From Bacillota bacterium (GTDB lineage Bacteria; Bacillota; UBA4882; UBA8346): a DNA stretch of 64,000 nucleotides. The translations under genes were made by a program, and so were the position numbers. Of this stretch, positions 8,858 to 17,361 are shown piece by piece. The stretch lies in the NCBI GenBank assembly GCA_023417475.1, contig JAEZFP010000068.1, forward strand, positions 310,001 to 374,000, written 5' to 3'. The stretch's first letter is position 1; each line of letters opens with the position of its first letter. Below the pieces are notes generated by a model. That model worked only from the letters and a program-made list of their open reading frames with translations, had not been told where the DNA came from and did not search any database.

Positions 8858-9087
8858 CCCAAAAGGTTTTGAATGGTTCCAAAATCATTTTGGCAGGTGC
8901 CCGAAACACTTTGTGATGACCCAAAACCATTTTGGATCTTCACAAAACCATTTTGGATTTGTCCAAAGCCATTTTGGATCGTGCCAAAATGATTTTGCAT
9001 TGTTCCCAATCGATTTGGGATTCTTTCAAAATCATTTTGCATTCACCCAAAACTATTTTGCAATGATCCAAAACGGTTTTGGCGAAC
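8858..9087. repeat. Array of about eleven 21-bp repeats, each a partial palindrome
   Basis: Units resemble CCAAAACCATTTTGGATCT. AAAA-type cores lie at 8861, 8881, 8923, 8944, 8965, 8986, 9028, 9049 and 9070; diverged units fill 8903 and 9007. Spacing is exactly 21 across the last eight units. Because the unit is nearly palindromic, both strands give short frames of heptapeptides such as xQNxFGx. Neither frame has a convincing ribosome-binding site, so I do not call a gene. The array lies between the ytxC-like stop and the pyr promoter. A second array with the same period but different sequence is at 45148-45357. Confidence 0.9.
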
Positions 9088-9124
9088 GGAATTCCCCCAA
9101 AATAAAAATCCGCCGGAGCGGAGG

Positions 9125-10048
9125 TTAAGAGTAATCGGGATGCAACGTCCGTCCGAATAAGACCGGAACCGGATGACTGCCGCAAAATTGACAACCGTCG
9201 CACAAAATGACCCGTTCCCGGAAGACACCCATGATCGTGTCCATAATCTCAATCTTGGCCAAGGCGTGCAAGACGATCCGGCGCGGCGAGATCGTGATCA
9301 AGGCGCTTAACAACAGGTCGTCGTACTCGACATCGCTGTTTTCGCTATGTAATTCCGAAAGCACCCCTTCCAATTGCGCTTGATCGATGGGGTTTTTCTC
9401 TTCATCCAACAGATAAAAGGTATCTTTATCCTTGATTAAGACATGCACTTCGTCAATGCGCGGTTCCTGAATCTCCACGAAATAACGGAGCAATTTAATG
9501 AACTCCAGATATTCCCGTTCGACTAAAAAGTTGTCGATCGCCCGTTCGATGGACTCCTCCATCTCCTGAAAATAATCCTTAAGCCGGAATCGTAAAAACC
9601 CTTCCAAATACAATAACGAATCAGTCTCCAAATATTGACTGATACTGGTTAAAATCTGATTATGCCGGTATAATGTTTTGCTGATATCCCCTTCTTCGTA
9701 AAGATTATTCAAATAAGAGTAGGCGCTTTTAACAATGGCCCGAAAATCGCCCGGGGCCACGAAATGATAGCGGTTTTTAACGATCTGGGTCATCAACTCT
9801 TTGGTTACGGTATTCATGAGCAGATCGGTCAGGATATTGGCCAAATAATAACGTAAAATCTTTTCATGGGCATCCCTTAAATCCGGTTCTCTTGCTTGGA
9901 CGGCGTATTCCAAAAACAGAAACTTCCCCGCATTTGACTCAGTCAACTGGACGTTAATTCCTTCTCTTTGCAGAAAATCAACCTCTTTTAAGAGGTTGCT
10001 GCGTATCTCCGGGTTGACATTGAGGGTACTGATCGTAATCTCAGACAT
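9125..10048 (-). CDS. ytxC: Putative sporulation protein, YtxC family
   Basis: 307 residues. The frame matches the YtxC-like family of spore formers: a helical body rich in charged residues (HEKILRYYLANILTDLL, SAYSYLNNLYEEG) and a conserved C-terminal part with RIVLHALAKIEIMDTI, then VILCDGCQFC. No signal peptide or membrane segment is visible. The biochemical role of the family is unknown; assignment rests on overall pattern and the C-terminal Cys motif. It stands alone, between the 21-bp array and a tRNA gene. Confidence 0.75.
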   Translation of the reverse strand: MSEITISTLNVNPEIRSNLLKEVDFLQREGINVQLTESNAGKFLFLEYAVQAREPDLRDAHEKILRYYLANILTDLLMNTVTKELMTQIVKNRYHFVAPGDFRAIVKSAYSYLNNLYEEGDISKTLYRHNQILTSISQYLETDSLLYLEGFLRFRLKDYFQEMEESIERAIDNFLVEREYLEFIKLLRYFVEIQEPRIDEVHVLIKDKDTFYLLDEEKNPIDQAQLEGVLSELHSENSDVEYDDLLLSALITISPRRIVLHALAKIEIMDTIMGVFRERVILCDGCQFCGSHPVPVLFGRTLHPDYS

Positions 10049-10159
10049 TTATTTATCCCCCCATCCTAACCCTATTATATGTGATGGCTAAGGTTTGTAT
10101 ACTGCTCCCGCCAAGGGAGGCGACGGTTGCCTTACCAGCAAATTAACGTTTAAGGAAAA

Positions 10160-10186
10160 CAAAAAACGAGGCGAAAGACCTCGTTT
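10160..10186 (-). terminator. Terminator of tRNA-Val
   Basis: On the minus strand ACGAGG pairs with CCTCGT and is followed by a T run, 14 bases after the tRNA 3' end. The plus strand also ends in TTTGTTTT, so it may work both ways. Confidence 0.8.
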
Positions 10187-10199
10187 GTTTTAAAAAATA

Positions 10200-10276
10200 T
10201 GGTGGGGAAGGTTGGGATCGAACCAATGACCTCTACGATGTCAACGTAGCGCTCTAACCAACTGAGCTACTCCCCC
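10200..10276 (-). tRNA. tRNA-Val (anticodon GAC)
   Basis: The minus strand folds into a complete cloverleaf: acceptor GGGGGAG with CTTCCCC (one G-T pair), D arm AGCTCAGTTGGTTAGAGC, anticodon stem CTACG/CGTAG with loop TTGACAT giving GAC, and T loop GGTTCGATCC. The discriminator is A and CCA is encoded. The gene is alone, with its own promoter and terminator. Confidence 0.97.
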
Positions 10277-10291
10277 GTTCGGACAAAAACT

Positions 10292-10320
10292 AGTTTACCA
10301 CGTCAAAAAGGGTTTGTCAA
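10292..10320 (-). promoter_or_regulatory. Sigma-A promoter of tRNA-Val
   Basis: On the minus strand TTGACA, a 17-base spacer and TAAACT lie 16 bases before the mature tRNA 5' end. Confidence 0.85.
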
Positions 10321-10378
10321 TCGAAAACGCGCCTTAATTTTTTGGAAATTGAAAAACCAAACTTTTCCCGAGCTACGC

Positions 10379-11524
10379 TTAGTTCGAACCAACCACTTCA
10401 TCCCTGCCGTAGAACCAACTGAGAATTTCATCCGGACGGCATTCCCGTTTTAATTCCACGGCTCGCGAACGGATTTGCCGGTTCAAGGCCAGCGCTTCTT
10501 CGTGGGTGACGCAAATCCCTTGTTTCGCTAAAAACTGTTCCACCATCGCCGATCCGGTATGTTTGCCGAAGACGAAACAACTCCCGCTTTGCCCGACCTC
10601 TGTGGCGGAAAAACCTTCGTAAGCGGCACGATCCTTCAATAAGCCATGGCCGTGGATGCCTGATTCATGACTGAAAACTTTGGCGCCCACCAACGGTTTG
10701 TCAACCGGTAGCGGACGGTTGGCGGCCGCGGCTACGTTTTGACTGACGCGATACAGACCCGTACTGTCTATCCCCGTATCGAACTGATAAATCGTTTTTA
10801 AAGCCATGACCACTTCCGCCAAAGCCGCGTTGCCGGCTCTTTCACCCAACCCGTTCACCGTGACACTGGCCGACCGGGCGCCGGCCTCAATGGCCGCAAG
10901 GGTATTGGCGGTCGCCAAACCCAAATCGTTATGACCGTGAAACTCCAAGTTAGCCTCCGGCACCCGTCGCAGCAAGTCGCCGAATAACCGGGCGGTTTTT
11001 GACGGGCTTAAAATGCCTACGGTATCGGCAATGCGCACCCGGAAAGCGCCCAAGTCGAAGGCGGCGGCGCTAAAATCGCCTAAAAAATCCGCTTCGGCCC
11101 GGGACGCGTCTTGCGCTCCGACGGAAACATAGGAAAAGTGCGCGCGGGCAAACGGGACAATCTTTTCCAAAACCCGCATGACCCAGGCGGCGTCTTTGCC
11201 CAAGACCTTCATATGAATGGCGGAAACGGGAAAAGAGATGTGAACGCTGTTCACACCCGCTTCCGCCGCTTGCGCCAGATCGGTTTCGACCGCCCGGCAC
11301 CAACAGGTCAACCGGGAACGCAAATTCAAGCCCACCAGTTCTTTGATGGTTTTAATCTCTGTCTCGCCCATGGCAGGGATGCCCGCTTCCAACTCCGGCA
11401 AACCGAGATCGCTTAATTCAGTGGCGAGCCGCAATTTCTCGGCCTCGGTAAAGACGACGCCGGGAGCCTGCTCGCCATCGCGTAACGTGGAGTCAATCAG
11501 CCAGACCCTTTGGGAATGTTCCAT
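10379..11524 (-). CDS. nifV: Homocitrate synthase NifV
   Basis: 381 residues. It condenses acetyl-CoA and 2-oxoglutarate to homocitrate, the organic ligand of the iron-molybdenum cofactor. The HMGL-like TIM barrel begins with DSTLRDGEQAPGVVF near residue 11; the metal-binding HGHNDLGLATANTLAAI follows near 195 and GLGERAGNAALAEVV near 223. The C-terminal part has the HESGIHGHG motif. Related 2-isopropylmalate and citramalate synthases share these motifs, but the smaller size and place at the end of the nif cluster favour NifV. AGGGAGG precedes the ATG. Confidence 0.93.
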   Translation of the reverse strand: MEHSQRVWLIDSTLRDGEQAPGVVFTEAEKLRLATELSDLGLPELEAGIPAMGETEIKTIKELVGLNLRSRLTCWCRAVETDLAQAAEAGVNSVHISFPVSAIHMKVLGKDAAWVMRVLEKIVPFARAHFSYVSVGAQDASRAEADFLGDFSAAAFDLGAFRVRIADTVGILSPSKTARLFGDLLRRVPEANLEFHGHNDLGLATANTLAAIEAGARSASVTVNGLGERAGNAALAEVVMALKTIYQFDTGIDSTGLYRVSQNVAAAANRPLPVDKPLVGAKVFSHESGIHGHGLLKDRAAYEGFSATEVGQSGSCFVFGKHTGSAMVEQFLAKQGICVTHEEALALNRQIRSRAVELKRECRPDEILSWFYGRDEVVGSN

Positions 11525-11562
11525 CGTCCTCCCTGCCTTTCATCCCAAACTCTTAATGGACT

Positions 11563-11868
11563 TTAGGTTAATAACAGCTCCTCAACCGCTTCGCCGTTCT
11601 CCAACGCATCCAGGATCCGGTCGATCGCCGCTTCGTCGATACGTCCATACCAATAGTTTTCCGGATAGATCACCATGATCGGACCGCGATCGCACATCTT
11701 CAAACATCCGGTATTGCTAACCGCAATCCCTTCCATGCCACGGTCGTCAACCTCCGATTCAATGTATTGAATCAGTTGCGCCCCGTCCTTTTTGGCGCAG
11801 ACGCCTTTCGGTTCCCCGACCATCCGGGAGCTAGTACAGACAAAAATATGATGCTTTGGTTTTTCCAT
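11563..11868 (-). CDS. Thioredoxin-fold [2Fe-2S] ferredoxin in the nif cluster
   Basis: 101 residues. The pattern HIFVCTSSR, GVCAKKDG, then SNTGCLKMCDRGPIMVIYPE is that of thioredoxin-like [2Fe-2S] ferredoxins (Shethna protein type): four Cys in C-x11/12-C ... C-x3-C. Such proteins often sit in nif clusters, next to nifB, and are thought to supply electrons or aid cofactor synthesis; the exact partner is unknown. It starts 25 bases after the nifB stop with GGAGG upstream, so it is part of the operon. Confidence 0.88.
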   Translation of the reverse strand: MEKPKHHIFVCTSSRMVGEPKGVCAKKDGAQLIQYIESEVDDRGMEGIAVSNTGCLKMCDRGPIMVIYPENYWYGRIDEAAIDRILDALENGEAVEELLLT

Positions 11869-11892
11869 TGGGGTATCCTCCTTTATATTATT

Positions 11893-13146
11893 TCAGCCAC
11901 ACCCAAGGCCGTTGCCGCGACAACTCTCACCGCAAACAAACTTCCGGTTGCGCGGAATGAAGGTTCCCGCGAAGATCGGCCGCAGGATTTGCTCAATGAT
12001 TCCTTCGGTCTCAATGACTTGCATTCCCTGTTCCGACAAAGTCTCGCGCGGCGAGTTCCCGATGCCGCTACTGACAATCGCCCGGCAATCGTGGAGAATC
12101 TCGGCTAATTGTAACCAACGTTCCTTACCGCTTCCCGGGAGTGGCGTGGGACGCACATCAATCACTTGGAATCCGTCTGCGGATTGGCCAAAGACATAAA
12201 TGGACTCCGCCTCACCGAGATGTAAATTGACTAAAAACCCTTCCCGGCTGGCAACAGCGACATAAGGACGGTTTGCCGCCTCCGGCAACGTCGTGGCGTG
12301 TCGCGCCAAACTTTGGGCCAGTTCCGGACTCATCGCTTCGCCCAGCAGTCCCACGGCATCGGCGCGGCAGCGCGTACAGTGGGTCATTTGCGGTAAATAC
12401 TGTTTTAAACGTTCCCGCAATTCACTGACCATCGTTTCTGAAGGCGCCGGAGTATTCTCGAAGGGCGTTCCGGCGGTCGGCAACACCGGAATACAGTTGA
12501 AATAGTCCGCACCCAACGCCCCAACCTTTTCCGCAATCGACTCTATCTCGCCCTCATTGACGCCTGGAATCAAGATGCTGTTCACCTTCACCAGGAAGCC
12601 GTTCTCCTTCAACTGGCGGATCGCTTCCAGCTGTTGATCCCGCAATAGCTCCGCCGCAGCCAAACCGCGATAGATCGACTTGCCGTAACGCGCCCAGGCA
12701 TATATCTTCGCTCCGATTTCCGGATCGATCGCATTCATCGTAATCGTAAAATGGCTCACTTTCAGCTCAGCCAGTTCCTTGATATACGGAACCACATTCA
12801 GTCCGTTGGAAGCGAGACAAACGTTGATCTGGGGAAAACGCGCCCGGATTAACCGGATGGTCTTCAAGGTCTCCTTCGCGTTGGCAAAGGGATCGCCGGG
12901 GCCGGCAATTCCGACAACGGTAATCCGCGAATCACGACTCAATACTTCCTCAAGATAATTGATGGCTTGTTCCGGTTGGAGGACCGCGCTGGTCACTCCG
13001 GGACGGCTTTCATTCACACAATCGTACTTCCGGTTACAGAAGTTACATTGAATATTACACTTCGGAGCCACCGGTAAATGGATCCGGCCGAATTGATGCC
13101 GCACATCGGGATTAAAACAAGGATGGTATGCCAAATTCGGATTCAT
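11893..13146 (-). CDS. nifB: Nitrogenase cofactor biosynthesis radical SAM protein NifB with C-terminal NifX-like domain
   Basis: 417 residues from the ATG at 13146, which has GGGGTGAT upstream; a GTG three codons earlier is inside that sequence. NifB makes NifB-co, the 8Fe-9S-C precursor, from two [4Fe-4S] clusters and SAM. The radical SAM motif CNIQCNFC is near residue 30, with the additional RKYDC. Residues about 290-395 form a NifX/NafY-type cofactor-binding domain (RPYVAVASREG, then IVSSGIGNSPRETL), ending in the typical Cys tail CGESCRGNGLGCG. Fusion of NifB to a NifX domain is known in many diazotrophs, and no free nifX is present here. Confidence 0.96.
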   Translation of the reverse strand: MNPNLAYHPCFNPDVRHQFGRIHLPVAPKCNIQCNFCNRKYDCVNESRPGVTSAVLQPEQAINYLEEVLSRDSRITVVGIAGPGDPFANAKETLKTIRLIRARFPQINVCLASNGLNVVPYIKELAELKVSHFTITMNAIDPEIGAKIYAWARYGKSIYRGLAAAELLRDQQLEAIRQLKENGFLVKVNSILIPGVNEGEIESIAEKVGALGADYFNCIPVLPTAGTPFENTPAPSETMVSELRERLKQYLPQMTHCTRCRADAVGLLGEAMSPELAQSLARHATTLPEAANRPYVAVASREGFLVNLHLGEAESIYVFGQSADGFQVIDVRPTPLPGSGKERWLQLAEILHDCRAIVSSGIGNSPRETLSEQGMQVIETEGIIEQILRPIFAGTFIPRNRKFVCGESCRGNGLGCG

Positions 13147-13193
13147 TACAATCACCCCGTTAGCAAGGTTTTCGCTGGTTTTTCAGGTCAATC

Positions 13194-14555
13194 TCACATA
13201 TAACTGTAGCCGATCGGCGATTCCGCTTGCCGTTTTTCCAGGATCGCATTGACCACCTGATCGAATAATGCTTGGGTTCCCCGGTATCCCAAATGTTGGA
13301 TTCGTTGGCCGCCAACCCGGTCATGGATGGGAAAGCCAACCCGAATCAAGGGGATTTGCAGTTTGCGGGCCAGAGGATACCCTTTACTGTTGCCGATGAT
13401 CAGATCCGGTTTCAAGGCTTCCGCCTCTGCGGCAATGTCCATAAAATCGGCGCCTTCCCGACAGATTACGGTCTCAAAATTTTCCGTCACTACGTCCTGC
13501 AGCGCTTTGGCAAAGTTGCCGCTTTCACCGCCGGAAGCGCAAAGCACCGGGATAATACCAATCTCCGCCAGGAATCCGGCGATGGCGACGACCAGATCTT
13601 CTTCTCCGTAAACAACCGCCCGTTTGCCAAAGATGTATTTATGACCGTCCACGTAGGAATCGATCAAACGGCCCCGTTCACTTTGATAAATGGCGGGAAT
13701 CGCTTTGCCGGTCAGCACGGTTAAAATTTCAAAGAACCGATCGGTGGCCCGGACGCCGATCGGCATTCCGCAGCGTTGGCTAGGGACCCCAAAACGGGAC
13801 TCCAACAATCGTCCTGACGAGCGTTCCAAGGGTTGGGTGGCGCCGAATTCAATCGAACCAAGCGAGCACCCCATCTTGCGAATGGCGCTGATTGGCGTGC
13901 CACCCGGAGCAATCTTTTGATAGTCGCTCCATATTTCGCCGTCCAGCGTCTCCGAATAATCCGATAATAAAGCGTACTCCTGATCAAAGTAAAACATCGC
14001 TTCTTTAAGATAACGCAGATCGGCCGGAGAAACCATTCCCGGAAAAAGATTGATCCGCGCTTCGGAAGCTCCCCCTTCCGCCAACGCCTCAACCGCTCCG
14101 TAAACGGCGGCGTGGAAACCGTCAATGTGGGTTCCTTTATAACTGGGAGTCGACACTTGCACAATCTTTGCCGTCGTTTCGGGATGTTCGCGTTGATATT
14201 GATGGATGAACAACGGCACATCGTCGCCGATGGTTTCGCTCAAACAAGTACTGGCCACCGCGATCAACTCCGGTTGATATTGGGAGTTAACGTTCTGAAG
14301 CGCGGTTGACAGATTGACGCCGCCGCCGAAGATGGCGCTCGACTCGCTGAAGTTGGAGGAGGCGATGTCGATCGGTTCTTTAAAATGACTGATAATATAA
14401 CGCCGGATATAGGTGGCGCAACCTTGCGAACCATGCAACAAAGGGATCGAGCCTGCAATTCCCCGGAAAGCCAGACAGGCGCCCAACGGCGTGCAAAGTT
14501 TGCAGGCATTGGTGGTCGTGGTCGTTTTCGGCGTTTTGTCATCCTTGGGCAACAT
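13194..14555 (-). CDS. nifN: Nitrogenase cofactor scaffold protein NifN
   Basis: 453 residues from ATG 14555. NifN pairs with NifE to form the NifE2N2 scaffold on which NifB-co matures to FeMo-co. The frame shows the NifK-like pattern NACKLCTPLGACLAFRG, HGSQGCATYIRRY, SSNFSESSAIFGG and STCLSETIGDDV. The open frame runs 92 codons further upstream, but that part overlaps nifE out of frame and looks non-coding. AAGGAGGGG stands eight bases before ATG 14555. It overlaps the end of nifE by 17 bases. Confidence 0.94.
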   Translation of the reverse strand: MLPKDDKTPKTTTTTNACKLCTPLGACLAFRGIAGSIPLLHGSQGCATYIRRYIISHFKEPIDIASSNFSESSAIFGGGVNLSTALQNVNSQYQPELIAVASTCLSETIGDDVPLFIHQYQREHPETTAKIVQVSTPSYKGTHIDGFHAAVYGAVEALAEGGASEARINLFPGMVSPADLRYLKEAMFYFDQEYALLSDYSETLDGEIWSDYQKIAPGGTPISAIRKMGCSLGSIEFGATQPLERSSGRLLESRFGVPSQRCGMPIGVRATDRFFEILTVLTGKAIPAIYQSERGRLIDSYVDGHKYIFGKRAVVYGEEDLVVAIAGFLAEIGIIPVLCASGGESGNFAKALQDVVTENFETVICREGADFMDIAAEAEALKPDLIIGNSKGYPLARKLQIPLIRVGFPIHDRVGGQRIQHLGYRGTQALFDQVVNAILEKRQAESPIGYSYM

Positions 14556-15912
14556 GGCCATCCCCTCCTTTACTCCGGGTGAAACGCGGCACCAACTTCC
14601 AGATCGGACTGCAGACGGTGGCATGAACTTCCGCGGCAAAATTGAGCATTCCCGCAAATCCGGCCAAAGCAATTTTCCGTTCATGATTGTGATCGCAAAA
14701 ACCAATTCCGAGTTTATAGGCGATCGGCCGTTCTTTGACGCCGCCGATAAACAGATCAACCTGTTTTTCTTTGATGAACCCGGCCAATTCCAACGGGTTG
14801 GAATCATCGACAATGATCGTGCCTTCGTCACAGAGCTCTTTCAACAGTTCATAATCATCGCGACTGCCGGTTTGCGAACCAACCACCGCGGTTTGCATAT
14901 CCAACAACCGTAACGCTTTTACCAACGAGAAGGCTTTAAACGCTCCGCCCACGTAAATTGCCGCCTTCTTCCCGGCGAGCGCTTTACGGTATTCCAGTAA
15001 CGGCGGATAGATTGCGGCGATCTCCTCCCGCACTAACTCCTGGGTGCGCTGCAGCAAATCCGGGTCCTTAAAGAACCGAGCCACGCTATACAGCGCATCG
15101 GCCATATCTTCGATCCCGAAATAGGAGACTTGCAGATACGGGATGCCGTATTTCTCTTTCATTTGCTTCGCCAGATAGTTCATGGAGCCCGAACATTGCA
15201 CCAGATTCAAAGCGGCTCCATGAGCGCGCCGGATTTGATCCACTCTACCGTCGCCGGTGATGGTCGCTACCACGTCAATTCCCAGTTTTTCGTAGTAGTT
15301 CCGGATCATCCAGACTTCGCCGGCTAAATTGAAATCGCCCAAAATATTAATGCTAAAAGGCTTGATGCCGCTGACCGGTCCCGTGCCGACCAATTGCAGC
15401 AACGCTTCACAGGCCGCCCGATACCCGTCTTTTTTGGTTCCTTTAAACCCTTCCGAATGAACCGACAAAACCGGGATCCCTTTTTCCTTGCTGACCCGTT
15501 TACAGACGGCATCGACATCATCGCCGATAATCCCAACGATACAGGTCGAATAGACAAAGGCCGCTTTGGGTTGATGGCGGTCGATCAACTCAATCAATGA
15601 ACGATAGAGTTTTTTCTCGCCGCCATGAATCACGTCCATTTCGCGTAAGTCAGTGGAAAAACTGAGACGGTGCAGTTCCGGTCCGGAGGAAAGCGAACCC
15701 CGGATATCCCAAGTGTAGGCGGCGCAACCTACCGGACCATGAACCAGATGAATCGCATCGGCGATTGGATACAAGACCACCCGCGAACCGCAAAAGACAC
15801 ACGCCCGTTGGCTAACCGAACCCGCCAAGCTTTTCTTGTCGCAATCAATGGCGAATGGATCAGCGCCTTTGCGAAATACTTGTTGTTTTCGTGCTTCCAA
15901 TACGTCGACCAC
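14539..15912 (-). CDS. nifE: Nitrogenase cofactor scaffold protein NifE
   Basis: 457 residues from GTG 15912. NifE is the alpha-type subunit of the cofactor scaffold. It keeps the NifD-like cluster Cys: RACVFCGSRVVLYP, HGPVGCAAYTWDIRG, STCIVGIIGDDV and the cofactor-side Cys in LVQCSGSMNYLA. A GTG nine bases earlier is embedded in GGAGGTGATC, a near-perfect Shine-Dalgarno sequence, so the second GTG is the better start. It follows nifK after about 25 bases and overlaps nifN. Confidence 0.95.
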   Translation of the reverse strand: MVDVLEARKQQVFRKGADPFAIDCDKKSLAGSVSQRACVFCGSRVVLYPIADAIHLVHGPVGCAAYTWDIRGSLSSGPELHRLSFSTDLREMDVIHGGEKKLYRSLIELIDRHQPKAAFVYSTCIVGIIGDDVDAVCKRVSKEKGIPVLSVHSEGFKGTKKDGYRAACEALLQLVGTGPVSGIKPFSINILGDFNLAGEVWMIRNYYEKLGIDVVATITGDGRVDQIRRAHGAALNLVQCSGSMNYLAKQMKEKYGIPYLQVSYFGIEDMADALYSVARFFKDPDLLQRTQELVREEIAAIYPPLLEYRKALAGKKAAIYVGGAFKAFSLVKALRLLDMQTAVVGSQTGSRDDYELLKELCDEGTIIVDDSNPLELAGFIKEKQVDLFIGGVKERPIAYKLGIGFCDHNHERKIALAGFAGMLNFAAEVHATVCSPIWKLVPRFTRSKGGDGHVAQG

Positions 15913-15937
15913 TCGGATCACCTCCGCCCTGCGGCGC

Positions 15938-17314
15938 TTACATTACTAATTCGACCTTCTCATCCAACGCGTCACGGTCTTTCCGATCCATGATCGCGGC
16001 GAGAATCATTTCACTTAAACGCATCGCTCCGGCATAACCGACGCTTGGGAAGTAAGAGTGACCTACCCGATCTAAAATCGGGAACCCGAACCGGATAAAC
16101 GGAATATCTTCATCACGAGCGATGTATTTGCCATAGGTGTTGCCGATCAGCAGATCTACCGGCTCACTCTTAATCCATTGATGCAATAAGAACGCATCTC
16201 CCGCTTGACGGATATTGGCTTCAGGCGCCACATCCTTCAGCAATTCCTTGATTTTCCGTTCAAAACGTTGGCCCGGGGTACCGGTCACGATATGAGCCGG
16301 AATCATCCCCAACGTGGTTAAGAACTCGGTCAAAGCGATCAGTTGGTCGGGATCGCCGAACAACGCGACTTTTTTACGATAAAAATATTGTTGCATATCG
16401 GAGATTAAATCGAGCAAACGGCCCCGTTCCTCAGTGATCGAATCGGGAACGGCCACTCCCGCCACGGTCCGCAGGGCATCGACGAAGCGGTCGGTTCCCA
16501 ATAAACCGATGGGCAATTCCAACGTCTTACACGGCACTTTACACTTCGAATCCAGCGCTTCACCGGCAGGGGCCGAGGCGAAGGAGCCAAGGGCAATCGT
16601 CGCTTTACTATCGCCGGTGCTGCGAAGCTCCGGGATGGTAACGCCACCTTTCGGATAGAACTGGTGCTTGCCGGTTAACGGAGCGTCCAAGACATCGGAG
16701 GTATCCGGAAACACAACGGTTTTTACGCCCATTTCTTTCGCTAACCGTTTGATCTCCCGCATATCGGAGGGCTCAACCCAACCGGGGATGATATTGACTT
16801 GATCCTTGGCCTCGCCGGTCTTCTCCGAGAAATAGGTGACCATCGCTTTAGTCATATTGGCGAAACCGGTCACATGCGAACCGACGTAACTCGGAGTGCT
16901 GGCGTGAATAACATATTTGCCTGCGGGAACTTTGCCTTCATCGTTTGCTTTGGAAACAATCTGCGGCACGTCGTCGCCGATCGTCTCCGAGAGGCACGTG
17001 GTATGAACCGCAATGATATCCGGTTTATAGACTGTAAAAATATTGTTGATGGACTCCACCAAGTTAGCCTGACCACCGAAGACTGAAGCGCCTTCAGTAA
17101 ACGAACTGGTCGAGGCCATAACCGGTTCCTTGTAATGCCGGGTCAAGGCGCTGCGATGGTAGGAACAACAGCCTTGCGAACCATGGCTATGTGGTAAACA
17201 ATTATGAATTCCCAACGCCGCATACATGGCGCCGATCGGTTGACAAGTTTTCGCCGGGTTGACTACCAAAGCCTCGCGTTCTTTCACTTCCGGCGGCGTA
17301 TGTCGTAATAACAT
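15938..17314 (-). CDS. nifK: Nitrogenase molybdenum-iron protein beta chain
   Basis: 458 residues from ATG 17314 (AGGAGG six bases before); an upstream ATG gives nine doubtful extra residues. NifK forms the MoFe tetramer with NifD and holds half of each P-cluster. The P-cluster Cys are seen in NPAKTCQPIGAMYA, HGSQGCCSYHRS and TTCLSETIGDDV. It lacks the N-terminal extension of about 50 residues found in proteobacterial NifK, the form known from Clostridium pasteurianum, and this matches the long NifD next to it. Confidence 0.97.
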   Translation of the reverse strand: MLLRHTPPEVKEREALVVNPAKTCQPIGAMYAALGIHNCLPHSHGSQGCCSYHRSALTRHYKEPVMASTSSFTEGASVFGGQANLVESINNIFTVYKPDIIAVHTTCLSETIGDDVPQIVSKANDEGKVPAGKYVIHASTPSYVGSHVTGFANMTKAMVTYFSEKTGEAKDQVNIIPGWVEPSDMREIKRLAKEMGVKTVVFPDTSDVLDAPLTGKHQFYPKGGVTIPELRSTGDSKATIALGSFASAPAGEALDSKCKVPCKTLELPIGLLGTDRFVDALRTVAGVAVPDSITEERGRLLDLISDMQQYFYRKKVALFGDPDQLIALTEFLTTLGMIPAHIVTGTPGQRFERKIKELLKDVAPEANIRQAGDAFLLHQWIKSEPVDLLIGNTYGKYIARDEDIPFIRFGFPILDRVGHSYFPSVGYAGAMRLSEMILAAIMDRKDRDALDEKVELVM

Positions 17315-17361
17315 GGTATCCCTCCTCTTGTGAATAAACAATTGATGACGACTGAATTATT

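Noticed and set aside
8785..9042. 85-residue minus-strand frame of heptapeptides (xQNxFGx) over the 21-bp array
   Set aside because: No ribosome-binding site, it runs into the pyr promoter, and the opposite strand gives an equally good frame because the units are palindromic. Reported as a repeat instead.
8858..9087. CRISPR array
   Set aside because: Units are contiguous, with no spacers of 26-40 bases, and no cas genes occur in the window. The same applies to 45148-45357.
14556..14831. N-terminal extension of NifN
   Set aside because: Overlaps nifE in another frame, does not resemble NifN, and the ribosome-binding site supports ATG 14555.
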